From: Empedobacter brevis NBRC 14943 = ATCC 43319
Lineage (GTDB): Bacteria; Bacteroidota; Bacteroidia; Flavobacteriales; Weeksellaceae
Assembly: GCF_000382425.1 (NCBI RefSeq)
Contig: NZ_KB908293.1
Coordinates: 1 to 64,000 of the forward strand
Direction: 5' to 3'
DNA: 64,000 nucleotides
Shown here: positions 8,796 through 17,505 of the stretch, piece by piece
Layout: each line of letters opens with the position of its first letter
How positions within the stretch are numbered: the first letter of the stretch is position 1
Notes under the pieces: generated by a model
Databases searched by the model: none
What the model saw: the letters and a program-made list of their open reading frames with translations, nothing else
What the model was told of the DNA's origin: nothing
Position numbers and translations under genes: made by a program

Positions 8796-8825
8796 GAAAC
8801 TTGAAGATTGAAACCTTCAAGTTTC
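8796..8825 (-). promoter_or_regulatory. intercistronic hairpin between atpA and atpG
   Basis: A perfect 11-bp stem, GAAACTTGAAG with CTTCAAGTTTC, closes an 8-base loop within the 70-base atpA-atpG gap. On the minus transcript it is followed by only a short U stretch, so it is more likely a processing, stability or partial-attenuation element than a full terminator (inference). Confidence 0.6.
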
Positions 8826-8838
8826 ATTTGTATATTTC

Positions 8839-10413
8839 TTAGTACTTAGAAGTAGTTTCTGTAATCACTTTCTTCAATACATCTATAATTTCATCTGTCC
8901 ATTTACCTAAACGGATAGATGTTAAAGTGTCTGCATATTTGTTGCGCATTAACTCAATAAAATCCGCTTGCCACTCTTTCACTTTATTAACAGGAACGTT
9001 TTTCAACATCCCGTTAGTACCCGCAAAAATAACTGCTACTTGCTCTTCTACTGAAATTGGAGAGTTTACATCTTGTTTCAATAACTCTACGTTACGCTCA
9101 CCTTTTCCAATTACATTCATTGTAGCTGCATCTAAATCAGAACCAAATTTAGCGAAAGCTTCTAACTCGCGGTATTGAGCTTGATCTAATTTCAATGTTC
9201 CAGATACTTTTTTCATTGGTTTTGTTTGCGCAGAACCACCAACACGAGATACAGAGATACCTACGTTAATCGCCGGACGAACACCAGAGTTGAATAAATC
9301 AGACTCTAAGAAGATTTGTCCATCTGTAATCGAAATTACGTTTGTTGGGATATAAGCAGAAACGTCACCAGCTTGCGTTTCGATAATCGGTAATGCAGTT
9401 AAAGAACCACCACCTTTTACGATACCTTTCATCGATTCCGGTAAATCATTCATTTGAGCTGCAATTGTATCATCTTTGATCACTTTGGCAGCACGCTCTA
9501 ATAAACGAGAGTGTAAGTAGAATACGTCTCCAGGATAAGCTTCACGTCCCGGTGGGCGACGTAATAATAAAGATACCTCACGGTATGCAACGGCTTGTTT
9601 AGATAAATCATCATACACGATTAATGCAGGACGACCAGAGTCACGGAAGAATTCTCCGATTGCAGCACCAGCCATTGGAGCATATACTTGCATTGGAGCA
9701 GGGTCAGAAGCATTTGCAGCAACGACTACTGTATATTTATCTGCACCGTGATCTTGTAATGTTTTCATAATTCCTGCTACTGTAGAACCTTTTTGTCCTA
9801 CTGCTACATAAATACAGAAAACTGTTTCACCTCTATCGTAAAACTCTTTTTGATTTAAGATTGCATCTAAAGCAACAGATGTTTTACCTGTTTGACGGTC
9901 ACCAATGATTAACTCACGTTGTCCACGTCCAATTGGAATCATTGAGTCAATTGAAACGATTCCTGTTTGTAACGGTTCGTTTACCGGTTGACGGTAGATT
10001 ACACCAGGAGCTTTACGCTCGATAGGCATTTCATATAATTGTCCTTCGATAGGTCCTTTACCATCGATAGGATTTCCTAACATATCAACAACACGTCCTA
10101 ACATTCCTTCACCAACATTGATAGAAGCAATTTTGTTCGTACGTTTTACTGTGTCACCTTCTTTAATACCTTTTGAAGGTCCGAAAAGTACAATACCTAC
10201 GTTGTCTTCTTCAAGGTTTTGTACCATTCCTTCTAACCCGTTTGAGAATTCTACTAATTCTCCGTATTGAGCATTGTCTAACCCGTAAACACGAGCAATA
10301 CCATCCCCAACAGTTAGAACGGTTCCAACTTCTGCTAATTCAACTGCTGAATCGAAGCTAGAAAGTTGTTGTTTTAAAATAGCTGATACTTCAGCTGGAT
10401 TTATTTCTGGCAT
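8839..10413 (-). CDS. atpA: ATP synthase F1 alpha subunit
   Basis: Non-catalytic nucleotide-binding subunit, three per F1 head. The 524-residue protein has the beta-barrel N-terminal domain, the Walker [10 protein letters not shown] at 171-179, the conserved segment [21 protein letters not shown] near 300 and a typical C-terminal helical domain. It starts with ATG 11 bases after the atpH stop. Length and motifs are fully typical; identification is secure. Confidence 0.98.
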   Translation of the reverse strand: MPEINPAEVSAILKQQLSSFDSAVELAEVGTVLTVGDGIARVYGLDNAQYGELVEFSNGLEGMVQNLEEDNVGIVLFGPSKGIKEGDTVKRTNKIASINVGEGMLGRVVDMLGNPIDGKGPIEGQLYEMPIERKAPGVIYRQPVNEPLQTGIVSIDSMIPIGRGQRELIIGDRQTGKTSVALDAILNQKEFYDRGETVFCIYVAVGQKGSTVAGIMKTLQDHGADKYTVVVAANASDPAPMQVYAPMAGAAIGEFFRDSGRPALIVYDDLSKQAVAYREVSLLLRRPPGREAYPGDVFYLHSRLLERAAKVIKDDTIAAQMNDLPESMKGIVKGGGSLTALPIIETQAGDVSAYIPTNVISITDGQIFLESDLFNSGVRPAINVGISVSRVGGSAQTKPMKKVSGTLKLDQAQYRELEAFAKFGSDLDAATMNVIGKGERNVELLKQDVNSPISVEEQVAVIFAGTNGMLKNVPVNKVKEWQADFIELMRNKYADTLTSIRLGKWTDEIIDVLKKVITETTSKY

Positions 10414-10424
10414 CTGTGAAATAT

Positions 10425-10985
10425 TTAAAATTTAGGAATGTAATCGTTTTTCGAAAAATCTTTTTTAAGTGTAGCTAACTTCGTTTTAATCGATGAATCT
10501 ACTTGGTTGTTTCCTATTTTCAATACGAAACCTCCAATTAAAGAAGCATCAACTTTGTTTTCTACTTTTACTTGACTATTTACAGCTAACGTTTGTTTTG
10601 CTTTTGCTATAATGTTATCAATTGTATGTTGATCCAATTGTACAGCTGAAGTAATTTCTGCTGTCACAATATTATTTGCCTGATCGTATAATGTAATAAA
10701 TTGATCAGCAATTTTAGACAAGATATTTTCTCTACCATGTCTTACAACTAACGAAATGAATGTTTGAGAAGTTTTAGATAAAGATTTGAAAATCTCGCTC
10801 AACGCAACTTCTTTTTTCTTCACATCAATCACCGGTGAATTTAAGAAAATTCTTAAATCGTCATTTGATTTGATGATGTGACTAACTTCATTCATTTCAG
10901 CATACACTTCGTTTGTTTGATTTGCTTCAGTTGCAAACTCCATCAAACCTTTAGCATATCTATGTGCTGCTCTGAATCCTGCCAT
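10425..10985 (-). CDS. atpH: ATP synthase F1 delta subunit
   Basis: OSCP/delta subunit that ties the peripheral stalk to the top of F1. 186 residues: an N-terminal helical bundle starting with [14 protein letters not shown], and a C-terminal domain with [21 protein letters not shown] (about 154-174; IGGF core), which matches the delta signature. Two bases separate it from atpF and eleven from atpA, so translation is probably coupled. Confidence 0.95.
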   Translation of the reverse strand: MAGFRAAHRYAKGLMEFATEANQTNEVYAEMNEVSHIIKSNDDLRIFLNSPVIDVKKKEVALSEIFKSLSKTSQTFISLVVRHGRENILSKIADQFITLYDQANNIVTAEITSAVQLDQHTIDNIIAKAKQTLAVNSQVKVENKVDASLIGGFVLKIGNNQVDSSIKTKLATLKKDFSKNDYIPKF

Positions 10986-10987
10986 GA

Positions 10988-11482
10988 TTAATTGAATTTT
11001 ACGTGATCAATAACATCATTAACCAAAGCTTCTTGAGCAGATTTGTCTGCCAATTCTTTCGTTAAGATTTTTTCAGCAATTTCAATTGACAACTGTCCAA
11101 CTTGATTTTTGATATCAGCCATAGCTGATGCTTTTTCATTTTGGATCGCTGTTTTAGCATTTTCAATTAATTTGTTTGCTTCTACAGTTGCAGAATTTTT
11201 CGCCTCGTTGATGATATTTTCTTTCATTTCACGCGCTTCTTTCAAGATAGCATCACGTTCAGCACGAGCTTCTTTCATGATCTTCTCGTTTTGAGCGTTT
11301 AATAAAGTCATCTCTTCTTTTGCTTTTTTAGCTGCGTTTAATGCATCCTCGATAGATTGTTCTCTTTCTTTAACTGCAGATAAAATTGGTTTCCAAGCTA
11401 ATGATCTTAACAATACTAATAAGATGATAAATACGACCGCAGTCCAAAAAATAAGACCAACTGAAGGTGTAATTAAATCCAT
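10988..11482 (-). CDS. atpF: ATP synthase F0 b subunit
   Basis: Peripheral stalk subunit: one N-terminal membrane helix (about residues 10-30, VGLIFWTAVVFIILLVLL) and a long charged coiled coil rich in Ala, Glu and Lys (about 40-135) that reaches F1. 164 residues, normal length for a bacterial b subunit. Begins with ATG after a 96-base gap from atpE, a gap that contains a 12-bp hairpin. Confidence 0.96.
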   Translation of the reverse strand: MDLITPSVGLIFWTAVVFIILLVLLRSLAWKPILSAVKEREQSIEDALNAAKKAKEEMTLLNAQNEKIMKEARAERDAILKEAREMKENIINEAKNSATVEANKLIENAKTAIQNEKASAMADIKNQVGQLSIEIAEKILTKELADKSAQEALVNDVIDHVKFN

Positions 11483-11529
11483 TGTGTGTATGTATTAAAT
11501 TTTATTTTTTACTAATTAATTTTTTAATG

Positions 11530-11566
11530 AATTAGCTTCAACAACCAACCGTTATTGAAGCTAATT
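11530..11566 (-). promoter_or_regulatory. intercistronic hairpin after atpE
   Basis: A perfect 12-bp stem, AATTAGCTTCAA with TTGAAGCTAATT, closes a 13-base loop 12 bases beyond the atpE stop and well before the atpF start. There is no immediate long U run on the minus transcript. The position suggests a 3' stability or processing element that could raise the level of the c-subunit message (inference). Confidence 0.65.
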
Positions 11567-11578
11567 TTAATTCAAATA

Positions 11579-11803
<225 letters not shown>

Positions 11804-11841
11804 TTATTAAAAAATTATTTTATTGTTTTTTATATTCTATT

Positions 11842-12978
11842 TTAATGATGTTCGTGTTCAGCAACTGCTGTTCCGATGAATAAAGAAACTAGCATTGTGA
11901 ATACGAAAGCTTGTAACGCTGCTACCAACAATTCTAAACAGTAGATAAATAATGCCAATGGGATAGAACCTCCTGCCATTGCTTCTGTTTGGAAAATGAA
12001 AATCAACGAGATTAACGACATGATGATAATATGACCAGCAGTAATGTTCGCAAATAAACGAATCATTAAAGCGAAAGGCTTCGTAATAATCCCAATCAAT
12101 TCAATTGGAGCTAAAATAATTTTCACAGGAACCGGAACGCCAGGCATCCACAGCATATGTCCCCAATACCCTTTATTTCCTGAAAAATTAATAACAATTA
12201 AAGCGATAAATGCTAATACAAATGTAACAGCGATATTTCCTGTAACGTTAGCTGCACCTGGTAATAACCCTAATAAGTTGTTGATCCAGATAAAGAAGAA
12301 TAACGTTAATAAATAAGGCATAAACTTCGCATATTTTTTCTCTCCTATATTTGGAATTGCGACTTCATCACGAACAAAAATGATAATTGGTTCAATAAAT
12401 CCTGCGATACCTTTTGGTACCATATTTCCTTTTTTGTAGTTAGAAGCAACTGCAGAGAAAACTAAGATTAAAATCACAAAAGACAATAACATTGACGCTA
12501 CGTTTTTCGTAATCGAAAAATCCAAAGGTTTTGCATTTTCCAAATGAATAGTTCCTTTCTCATCTACATGTGGAGTAACAGAACCTTGTGCGTCTGTTTT
12601 GTAGATTTTTTCGTGGTAGTTAATGTAGTAATTTCCATTACTTTCTACAACAGCCTCATTGTGGTGAAATTTAGAAGACATGAAAACATTTAATCCATTG
12701 TCATCCCATAATATAACTGGTAATGGAATAGAAACACTCTTTTCTCCTTCTCCAAAAAAATGCCAGTCGTGAGCATCAGCAATGTGGTGCATAATACCTG
12801 GTACTGGGTTAAATGTAGATTCACCAGATTTCACTTTAGCAGCTTCCTCTTGGTTTTTCACTTGCTCACTTTTAATTAACTCCTCAAACGTTTTTGGAAG
12901 ATTCTCATGCGGAACCGCTGTAGAGGCGAATCCGAAATTGAAAAGTAACAAAAACGCTAATAACGCTGAAAATTTCAT
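11842..12978 (-). CDS. atpB: ATP synthase F0 a subunit, long form
   Basis: Membrane subunit forming the proton half-channels next to the c-ring. 378 residues, longer than the roughly 270 of E. coli: a signal-like N-terminus (residues 1-18) and an additional hydrophilic domain to about residue 150 precede the conserved membrane part. The essential arginine lies in the helix ALMIRLFANITAGH (about 303-316). Such an extension is usual in Bacteroidota. A good promoter (13008-13038) stands just upstream, so the core atp genes can be transcribed without the two upstream genes. Confidence 0.95.
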   Translation of the reverse strand: MKFSALLAFLLLFNFGFASTAVPHENLPKTFEELIKSEQVKNQEEAAKVKSGESTFNPVPGIMHHIADAHDWHFFGEGEKSVSIPLPVILWDDNGLNVFMSSKFHHNEAVVESNGNYYINYHEKIYKTDAQGSVTPHVDEKGTIHLENAKPLDFSITKNVASMLLSFVILILVFSAVASNYKKGNMVPKGIAGFIEPIIIFVRDEVAIPNIGEKKYAKFMPYLLTLFFFIWINNLLGLLPGAANVTGNIAVTFVLAFIALIVINFSGNKGYWGHMLWMPGVPVPVKIILAPIELIGIITKPFALMIRLFANITAGHIIIMSLISLIFIFQTEAMAGGSIPLALFIYCLELLVAALQAFVFTMLVSLFIGTAVAEHEHH

Positions 12979-13007
12979 GTATAATTCCTTTGTTTCTAAA
13001 TTGCGTG

Positions 13008-13038
13008 CAAAATTATAGTAAATTAACCACTTACCAAA
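13008..13038 (-). promoter_or_regulatory. promoter of atpB and the core atp operon
   Basis: On the minus strand: TTTG, 19 bases, TAATTTTG, an excellent match to the Bacteroidota consensus. It lies in the 78-base gap before atpB and gives a leader of roughly 25-30 bases. Confidence 0.7.
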
Positions 13039-13056
13039 GTCAAATGCTAAAAATCA

Positions 13057-13437
13057 TTAAACTTTTTTTAACTTTAAATTAATTAAGCGAATAAACACTA
13101 AAACTTCGGCTAGCAAAATTACAAAATAACTTATAATTAATTGCACTACATTCGATTTAATTTCTTGATTCACAACAACCAAAGCTAACACAACAGCCAT
13201 CTTCGCAATCATCCCTCCCATAAAGGCAAAACCAACATAATCAGGGAATTTTATCTTCACAAAACATCCTACTTGTAAAATCATTAAGGTAATTAAACCA
13301 ATTATTAAATACATCTTTGGTACAATCAGCGGATTTTCGCTAAAATTGTAATGTACCACAATTGCATAATGAATGGCACAAAAAAGTGCAATCATCATAA
13401 TAAAAGTGAAAGCTAAAAAAATAAATTTCTTGATCAT
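13057..13437 (-). CDS. small integral membrane protein of the atp cluster
   Basis: 126 residues, four predicted membrane helices (about 5-27, 40-60, 70-90, 95-118), no catalytic motif that I can see. It sits between the AtpI/AtpZ-like gene (4-base gap) and atpB, the usual position of an unnamed membrane gene in flavobacterial ATP synthase clusters. A role in F0 or c-ring assembly, or ion supply, is inferred from position only. ATG start at 13437. Confidence 0.8.
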   Translation of the reverse strand: MIKKFIFLAFTFIMMIALFCAIHYAIVVHYNFSENPLIVPKMYLIIGLITLMILQVGCFVKIKFPDYVGFAFMGGMIAKMAVVLALVVVNQEIKSNVVQLIISYFVILLAEVLVFIRLINLKLKKV

Positions 13438-13441
13438 CTGA

Positions 13442-13657
13442 TTATTTTTTCGGTAATTGCTTTAACATCAAATATAACCCTGCAAAAACTCCCAGCAAAG
13501 ATAAGCCAGCCGTCCATAATGGTTGCTCTGTTTCGAATTTTTTATCCAAAATAGTTCCTAACCATGTAAACAAAGCAATCACAGCAGCCATCTGCATTCC
13601 CATTGCAGAAAACTTTAAATATTGATTTACACCTTCGGTCTTTCGATTTTGTTTCAT
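13442..13657 (-). CDS. AtpI/AtpZ-family ATP synthase accessory protein
   Basis: 71-residue protein with two membrane helices (about 18-38 and 46-66). A charged start, then the segment MGMQMAAVIALFTWLGTILD and GLYLMLKQL near the end, resemble AtpZ/AtpI-type proteins (PF09527), which help assemble the c-ring or supply Mg2+/Ca2+. I start it at ATG 13657; a longer frame running to 13768 crosses the dusB promoter and start and has no family support. First gene of the cluster, 4 bases before the next gene, divergent from dusB. Confidence 0.82.
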   Translation of the reverse strand: MKQNRKTEGVNQYLKFSAMGMQMAAVIALFTWLGTILDKKFETEQPLWTAGLSLLGVFAGLYLMLKQLPKK

Positions 13658-13675
13658 AACTTTTATGTAATTTTG
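13648..13675 (+). promoter_or_regulatory. promoter of dusB
   Basis: TTTG, 16 bases, TAATTTTG on the plus strand, ending 14 bases before the GTG start of dusB. It overlaps the first codons of the divergent AtpI-like gene, so the two transcripts may interfere with one another. Confidence 0.5.
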
Positions 13676-13689
13676 CAAAAAATTATTTC

Positions 13690-14685
13690 GTGGTAAAGAT
13701 AGGAAACATAGAATTACCAGACTTCCCTTTATTGCTTGCGCCGATGGAAGATGTAAGCGATCCGCCATTTCGCAGGTTATGCAAAATGCATGGTGCAGAT
13801 TTGATGTACACAGAGTTTATCTCTTCTGAAGGGTTGATTCGTGACGCAATTAAAAGTCGTCAAAAATTAGATATTTTTGATTATGAACGTCCAATCGGTA
13901 TTCAAATATTTGGAGGAGATGAAGAAGCTATGGCCATGTCAGCAAAAATTGTTGAAACCGTTCAACCGGATATCGTAGACATTAATTTTGGTTGTCCCGT
14001 AAAAAAAGTGGTTTGTAAAGGTGCCGGAGCTGGTGTTTTAAAAGATATTGATTTGATGGTACGTTTAACAAAATCGGTTGTTGAAAGTACTCATTTACCT
14101 GTTACAGTAAAAACTCGTTTGGGTTGGGACTCAGATTCTATCAACATATACGAAGTTGCAGAACGTTTACAAGATACAGGCATTAAAGCATTGTCTATTC
14201 ATGGTCGTACACGAACACAAATGTACAAAGGTGAAGCCAATTGGGAACCAATTGCAAAAGTAAAAGCAAATCCAAATATTGAAATTCCAATTTTTGGAAA
14301 TGGCGACATTGATTCACCTCAAAAAGCGATTGAATACAAAGAGAAATATGGTGTAGATGGCGTAATGATTGGACGTGCCGCAATTGGATACCCATGGATT
14401 TTTGAACAAATAAAACATTATCGCGAAACCGGAGAATTATTAGCAGAACCTACCATTATCGAACGAATGGAAGCTGCTAAAAACCATTTAAAATGGGCCA
14501 TTGATTGGAAAGGTGAACGTACCGGTATTTTAGAAACCCGAATGCATTATACCAATTATTTCAAAGGTATTCCCAATTTCAAACCTTATCGTACAAAATT
14601 AGTCACACAAGATAACCTTGTTGATTTGACACAAACTTTTGAAGAAATCGAAAGAGAATTCATTCCAAGTTTAGAAGAAATATAA
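13690..14685 (+). CDS. dusB: tRNA-dihydrouridine synthase DusB
   Basis: FMN/NADPH enzyme that reduces specific uridines in the tRNA D-loop. 331 residues: the FMN barrel begins with LLLAPMEDVSDPPFR (about 14-28), followed by NFGCPVKKVVCKGAGA with the catalytic Cys (C-x-x-x-C-like segment near 100-110), HGRTRTQMYKG near 172-182 and GDI/VDGVMIGRAAIG near 205-235. The start is GTG at 13690; this gives the typical N-terminus VKIGNIELPDF and lies just after a promoter box. Monocistronic with a terminator at 14696-14727. Confidence 0.95.
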   Translation: MVKIGNIELPDFPLLLAPMEDVSDPPFRRLCKMHGADLMYTEFISSEGLIRDAIKSRQKLDIFDYERPIGIQIFGGDEEAMAMSAKIVETVQPDIVDINFGCPVKKVVCKGAGAGVLKDIDLMVRLTKSVVESTHLPVTVKTRLGWDSDSINIYEVAERLQDTGIKALSIHGRTRTQMYKGEANWEPIAKVKANPNIEIPIFGNGDIDSPQKAIEYKEKYGVDGVMIGRAAIGYPWIFEQIKHYRETGELLAEPTIIERMEAAKNHLKWAIDWKGERTGILETRMHYTNYFKGIPNFKPYRTKLVTQDNLVDLTQTFEEIEREFIPSLEEI

Positions 14686-14695
14686 TTTTACTCAT

Positions 14696-14727
14696 AAAAA
14701 AATCCACCAACTACTTGGTGGATTTTT
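14696..14727. terminator. bidirectional terminator between dusB and the small anchored protein
   Basis: AAAAATCCACCAA and TTGGTGGATTTTT form a 13-bp stem with a 4-base loop and A/T runs on both sides, serving two convergent genes. Confidence 0.85.
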
Positions 14728-14748
14728 AATTTAAACTTGAGACTATAA

Positions 14749-15045
14749 TTAATTACAGTTATCTACAATCATTACTTCTTCAGGATTCAACGTATCATAT
14801 TTCATTAATACCACTTCATCTACGTCAGCTCTTGATTGCAACGTAACTTCATAAACTTCTTCGTTCACAGGATATTGTATAGTTGCTTTCGGACGTTTAA
14901 AAGTACCGCTTGTCTCAACCACAACTCCTTCTACACATTTTCCGGATTTTGCCAATTGATCTTCCAGTTGATTTTTTTTGTATTGGCTAAATCCAAATGC
15001 TGCAACACCTAAAATCGCAATGATGATATAAAAATATTTTTTCAT
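14749..15045 (-). CDS. small membrane-anchored protein of unknown function
   Basis: 98 residues: an N-terminal hydrophobic helix (about 4-20) acting as uncleaved anchor or signal, then a soluble part with beta-strand pattern, two cysteines (Cys37 and Cys97) and a TIQYPVNEEVYEVTL stretch (about 56-70) that recalls DUF3592-like extracytoplasmic domains. I do not recognise a function. Last gene of a minus-strand group with the DUF2891 protein and the esterase; gap of about 80 bases to the upstream gene. Confidence 0.7.
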   Translation of the reverse strand: MKKYFYIIIAILGVAAFGFSQYKKNQLEDQLAKSGKCVEGVVVETSGTFKRPKATIQYPVNEEVYEVTLQSRADVDEVVLMKYDTLNPEEVMIVDNCN

Positions 15046-15126
15046 AAACTTTTTTATGTTTCTTATTCGTTTTTGTTTGAAACAAATTTATGCGCAATCC
15101 TATTTTTATAAAATCCCCATTAATGG

Positions 15127-16188
15127 CTAATTTTGAGTTTCGGATTTGGTTTTCAAGGCGTAAAGTGCAAACGTACCTAACCAATGACTTCCCATATAAT
15201 CATCATTTGTGATATTATTTAATGAATAATTCAAATGATTTTGTGCGATTTTTTTCAACTGATTTAATTCCGGTAATTTGTTTTGAATTTGATACAAAGC
15301 TGTAGCGCGACTAAAATTCAATCCATCCAAATGTACCAAATGTCCGTCTGTACGATCCGAAACAACACCGGGTTTTAAATCAAAATTCTTTTTGAATAAT
15401 TCCGGTAAAAAACTTTTCAGCCATTTTTTATATTCGTCATTCTGTTGAATTTTTGACATAACCAACGCTTCTTCCAAACAAGGTGAAAGAAAATCAGAAC
15501 CACTTGGCTCGAACACAATGTTACATTTTTTGTCTTTTGCATACAAACGATTCGCATTCTCTATAATTGCTTTTTCGAACGATTGATCGTTTACCGAACG
15601 CGCATAATCTATTGCCAGACTTAGTCCAAAAGCTGTATTATCATGAGTTCCTGTACGAATTGGATACACTAATTTCGGTAAATACTCTTTGTATTTTACA
15701 AGAATCAAATCCGTCAATGGTCTTAAATTTTCTGCCCAAACCTGCGCATCTTTATCCTGCCAATTGTTTAATTCCATTTGTAATTGTAACAACCAAGCCC
15801 AACCATATGTCCGTTCGAAATTCTTATTGTTTTTATCATTGAAAAACGACATTTCAACCGCTACGTTTTCAGGTATTATCAATTGATTTAATTCATTTCT
15901 CACCTGGTTATTTTGATCCAATTCCGGAAAATCTTTCATCAATTTTACAATCGACCAAAATCCATGTACAGAAGAATGCCAATCGAAACACCCATAAAAA
16001 ATGGGACGCAATTCTTTCGGTGTTTTTAAATCGTGTTCACTTCCTAGTACATTTCCTAATTTATTCGGGTATTCAACAGAAATACAATGCGTCGGTAATT
16101 CAAATATTTTCTTCGCCTGTTCCAAATGTAATTCCTGAGCAAAAGAAGTTGTGGTGGATAAAATTGTAAAATAAATTAATTTTTTCAT
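15127..16188 (-). CDS. DUF2891 family secreted protein
   Basis: 353 residues with a signal peptide ending near AQE (about residue 18), then a domain matching the DUF2891 pattern: CFDWHSSVHGFWS (about 69-81), the TYGWAWLLQLQMEL helix (about 128-141), SDFLSPCLEEALVM and a C-terminal DYMGSHWLGTFA. The helical repeats and conserved Trp/His residues suggest an alpha/alpha-toroid fold as in glycan-active proteins, but no activity is established to my knowledge. I start at ATG 16188, not the preceding TTG. It is 18 bases downstream of the esterase gene and probably cotranscribed. Confidence 0.88.
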   Translation of the reverse strand: MKKLIYFTILSTTTSFAQELHLEQAKKIFELPTHCISVEYPNKLGNVLGSEHDLKTPKELRPIFYGCFDWHSSVHGFWSIVKLMKDFPELDQNNQVRNELNQLIIPENVAVEMSFFNDKNNKNFERTYGWAWLLQLQMELNNWQDKDAQVWAENLRPLTDLILVKYKEYLPKLVYPIRTGTHDNTAFGLSLAIDYARSVNDQSFEKAIIENANRLYAKDKKCNIVFEPSGSDFLSPCLEEALVMSKIQQNDEYKKWLKSFLPELFKKNFDLKPGVVSDRTDGHLVHLDGLNFSRATALYQIQNKLPELNQLKKIAQNHLNYSLNNITNDDYMGSHWLGTFALYALKTKSETQN

Positions 16189-16206
16189 CAAAATGTTTTT
16201 ACCAAA

Positions 16207-17244
16207 TTACAGCTTTTTATTGGAGTCTAAGAATTTTTTGAGCTCATCTTTCGTTTGTTGGCTCTCAGGAAAATTTTTCGCATTTTGTTCGAAAAACTGT
16301 TGTGCTAACTCATTTTTCTTTTGTTTCATCAAATAATTTGCAACATTATTGATATACGTTTCACTTGGTTGAAACCTATGATTTAATTTCTTAGAAACAG
16401 CTTCAAAAGATTCATTTACGAGATTCGGATGATCGGGAATTTGTTTGATATTAATTCGATATCCCTCAAACTGCCAGCGCAAATAATCGATAGAACCAAT
16501 CATTGGAACCGACCCATGTTCTTCTTCTACATATTGCTTATAATAATAGCTTAAAGTTTTATTGTCCGATGCTTTCAAGCGTTCATCAATTGTTTTTATG
16601 CCTTGATAATGATCACGTAAATGATCCACGTTTTGATTTTCTCCAACTTGGGTTATCATTAAAAACCGATTTTCAAAATTATGAGAAGTTACATTTTGAT
16701 AAACGTTCAACAATTCTTTATCATTAAACCAAATACTTGGATCATGCGCTACATAGCCATTAAACGTTTTGGGATGATTGTACAACGTTTTTAAAGCAAA
16801 GTAACCGCCTAAAGAATGTCCGATTAACAGACGAAAATCATTGACACGATAGTTTTTCTGCATAAAAGGAAACAATTCTGTTTCAATAAAGTGTAGAAAA
16901 TTGACATCATTTACATGTGTAAAATCTTTTGCTCTGTCCCCGTTCTTATTTGTAATTCCGACAAGGATAGACTCCGGCATTTCCGGATAAAAGCCTGACT
17001 GGAATTTATTGACAACTCCGGTTAAAAATGTAAAGTTATTTTCTGCATCCAGCACATAAATCACAGGATAATTTACTTTTTGGAGTTTTGAATGATGATA
17101 TGATTCTGGCAGATTAATCCAAATTTCCCGTTCTGCATTCAATGATTTTGAATTTATTTTCTGTATTTCTCCAATGGATAATTTCTCTTGAGAAAATCCA
17201 ATTTGAACAAGTATAAAACAAAGTAAAAGCAGTAATTTTTTCAT
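16207..17244 (-). CDS. secreted esterase (PF00756 type) with C-terminal helical repeat
   Basis: 345 residues: signal peptide to about residue 18 (FSQ), an alpha/beta hydrolase of the esterase D/Fes family with PVIYVLDAENNFTF (about 58-71), nucleophile elbow GHSLGGYFALK (Ser near 144), and a His in EEHGSVP near 240. The last 60 residues (YLMKQKKNELAQQFFEQNAKNFPES) look like a single TPR-like unit. Substrate unknown; such enzymes act on siderophore esters, S-formylglutathione or acylated sugars. First gene of a probable operon with DUF2891. Confidence 0.85.
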   Translation of the reverse strand: MKKLLLLLCFILVQIGFSQEKLSIGEIQKINSKSLNAEREIWINLPESYHHSKLQKVNYPVIYVLDAENNFTFLTGVVNKFQSGFYPEMPESILVGITNKNGDRAKDFTHVNDVNFLHFIETELFPFMQKNYRVNDFRLLIGHSLGGYFALKTLYNHPKTFNGYVAHDPSIWFNDKELLNVYQNVTSHNFENRFLMITQVGENQNVDHLRDHYQGIKTIDERLKASDNKTLSYYYKQYVEEEHGSVPMIGSIDYLRWQFEGYRINIKQIPDHPNLVNESFEAVSKKLNHRFQPSETYINNVANYLMKQKKNELAQQFFEQNAKNFPESQQTKDELKKFLDSNKKL

Positions 17245-17380
17245 GTTTAAAATTTTTCTAAAATTAATTATTTAGAACTATTCTATACAAATGATTTTAG
17301 ACAGCGTTTGAACCAAAATAGTTAACTCTTTTTCAAGAACATTTTCTTCGTCCATCAAACACTATAAAATTTTTAATCAA

Positions 17381-17409
17381 AAAAAACGACCTCATCCTGA
17401 AGTCGTTTC
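17381..17409 (-). terminator. terminator of the porin gene
   Basis: AAACGAC...GTCGTTT with an extra TC/GA pair; followed on the minus strand by a run of T. About 100 bases after the porin stop. Confidence 0.75.
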
Positions 17410-17505
17410 TATTGATTTTATTTTTAGTCATGTTGAAGTTGTTTCAACCTCACATTCCTTATATTCTATTTTTCTAATTTCTAACATGAAATCAACCTCA
17501 CAAAA

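Noticed and set aside
13658-13768. Longer N-terminus for the AtpI-like protein
   Set aside because: It overlaps dusB coding sequence and the dusB promoter; ATG 13657 gives a normal 71-residue family member.
17245-17505. Possible small gene between the esterase and the porin
   Set aside because: The 261-base gap holds only the porin terminator and AT-rich DNA with frequent stops in all frames.
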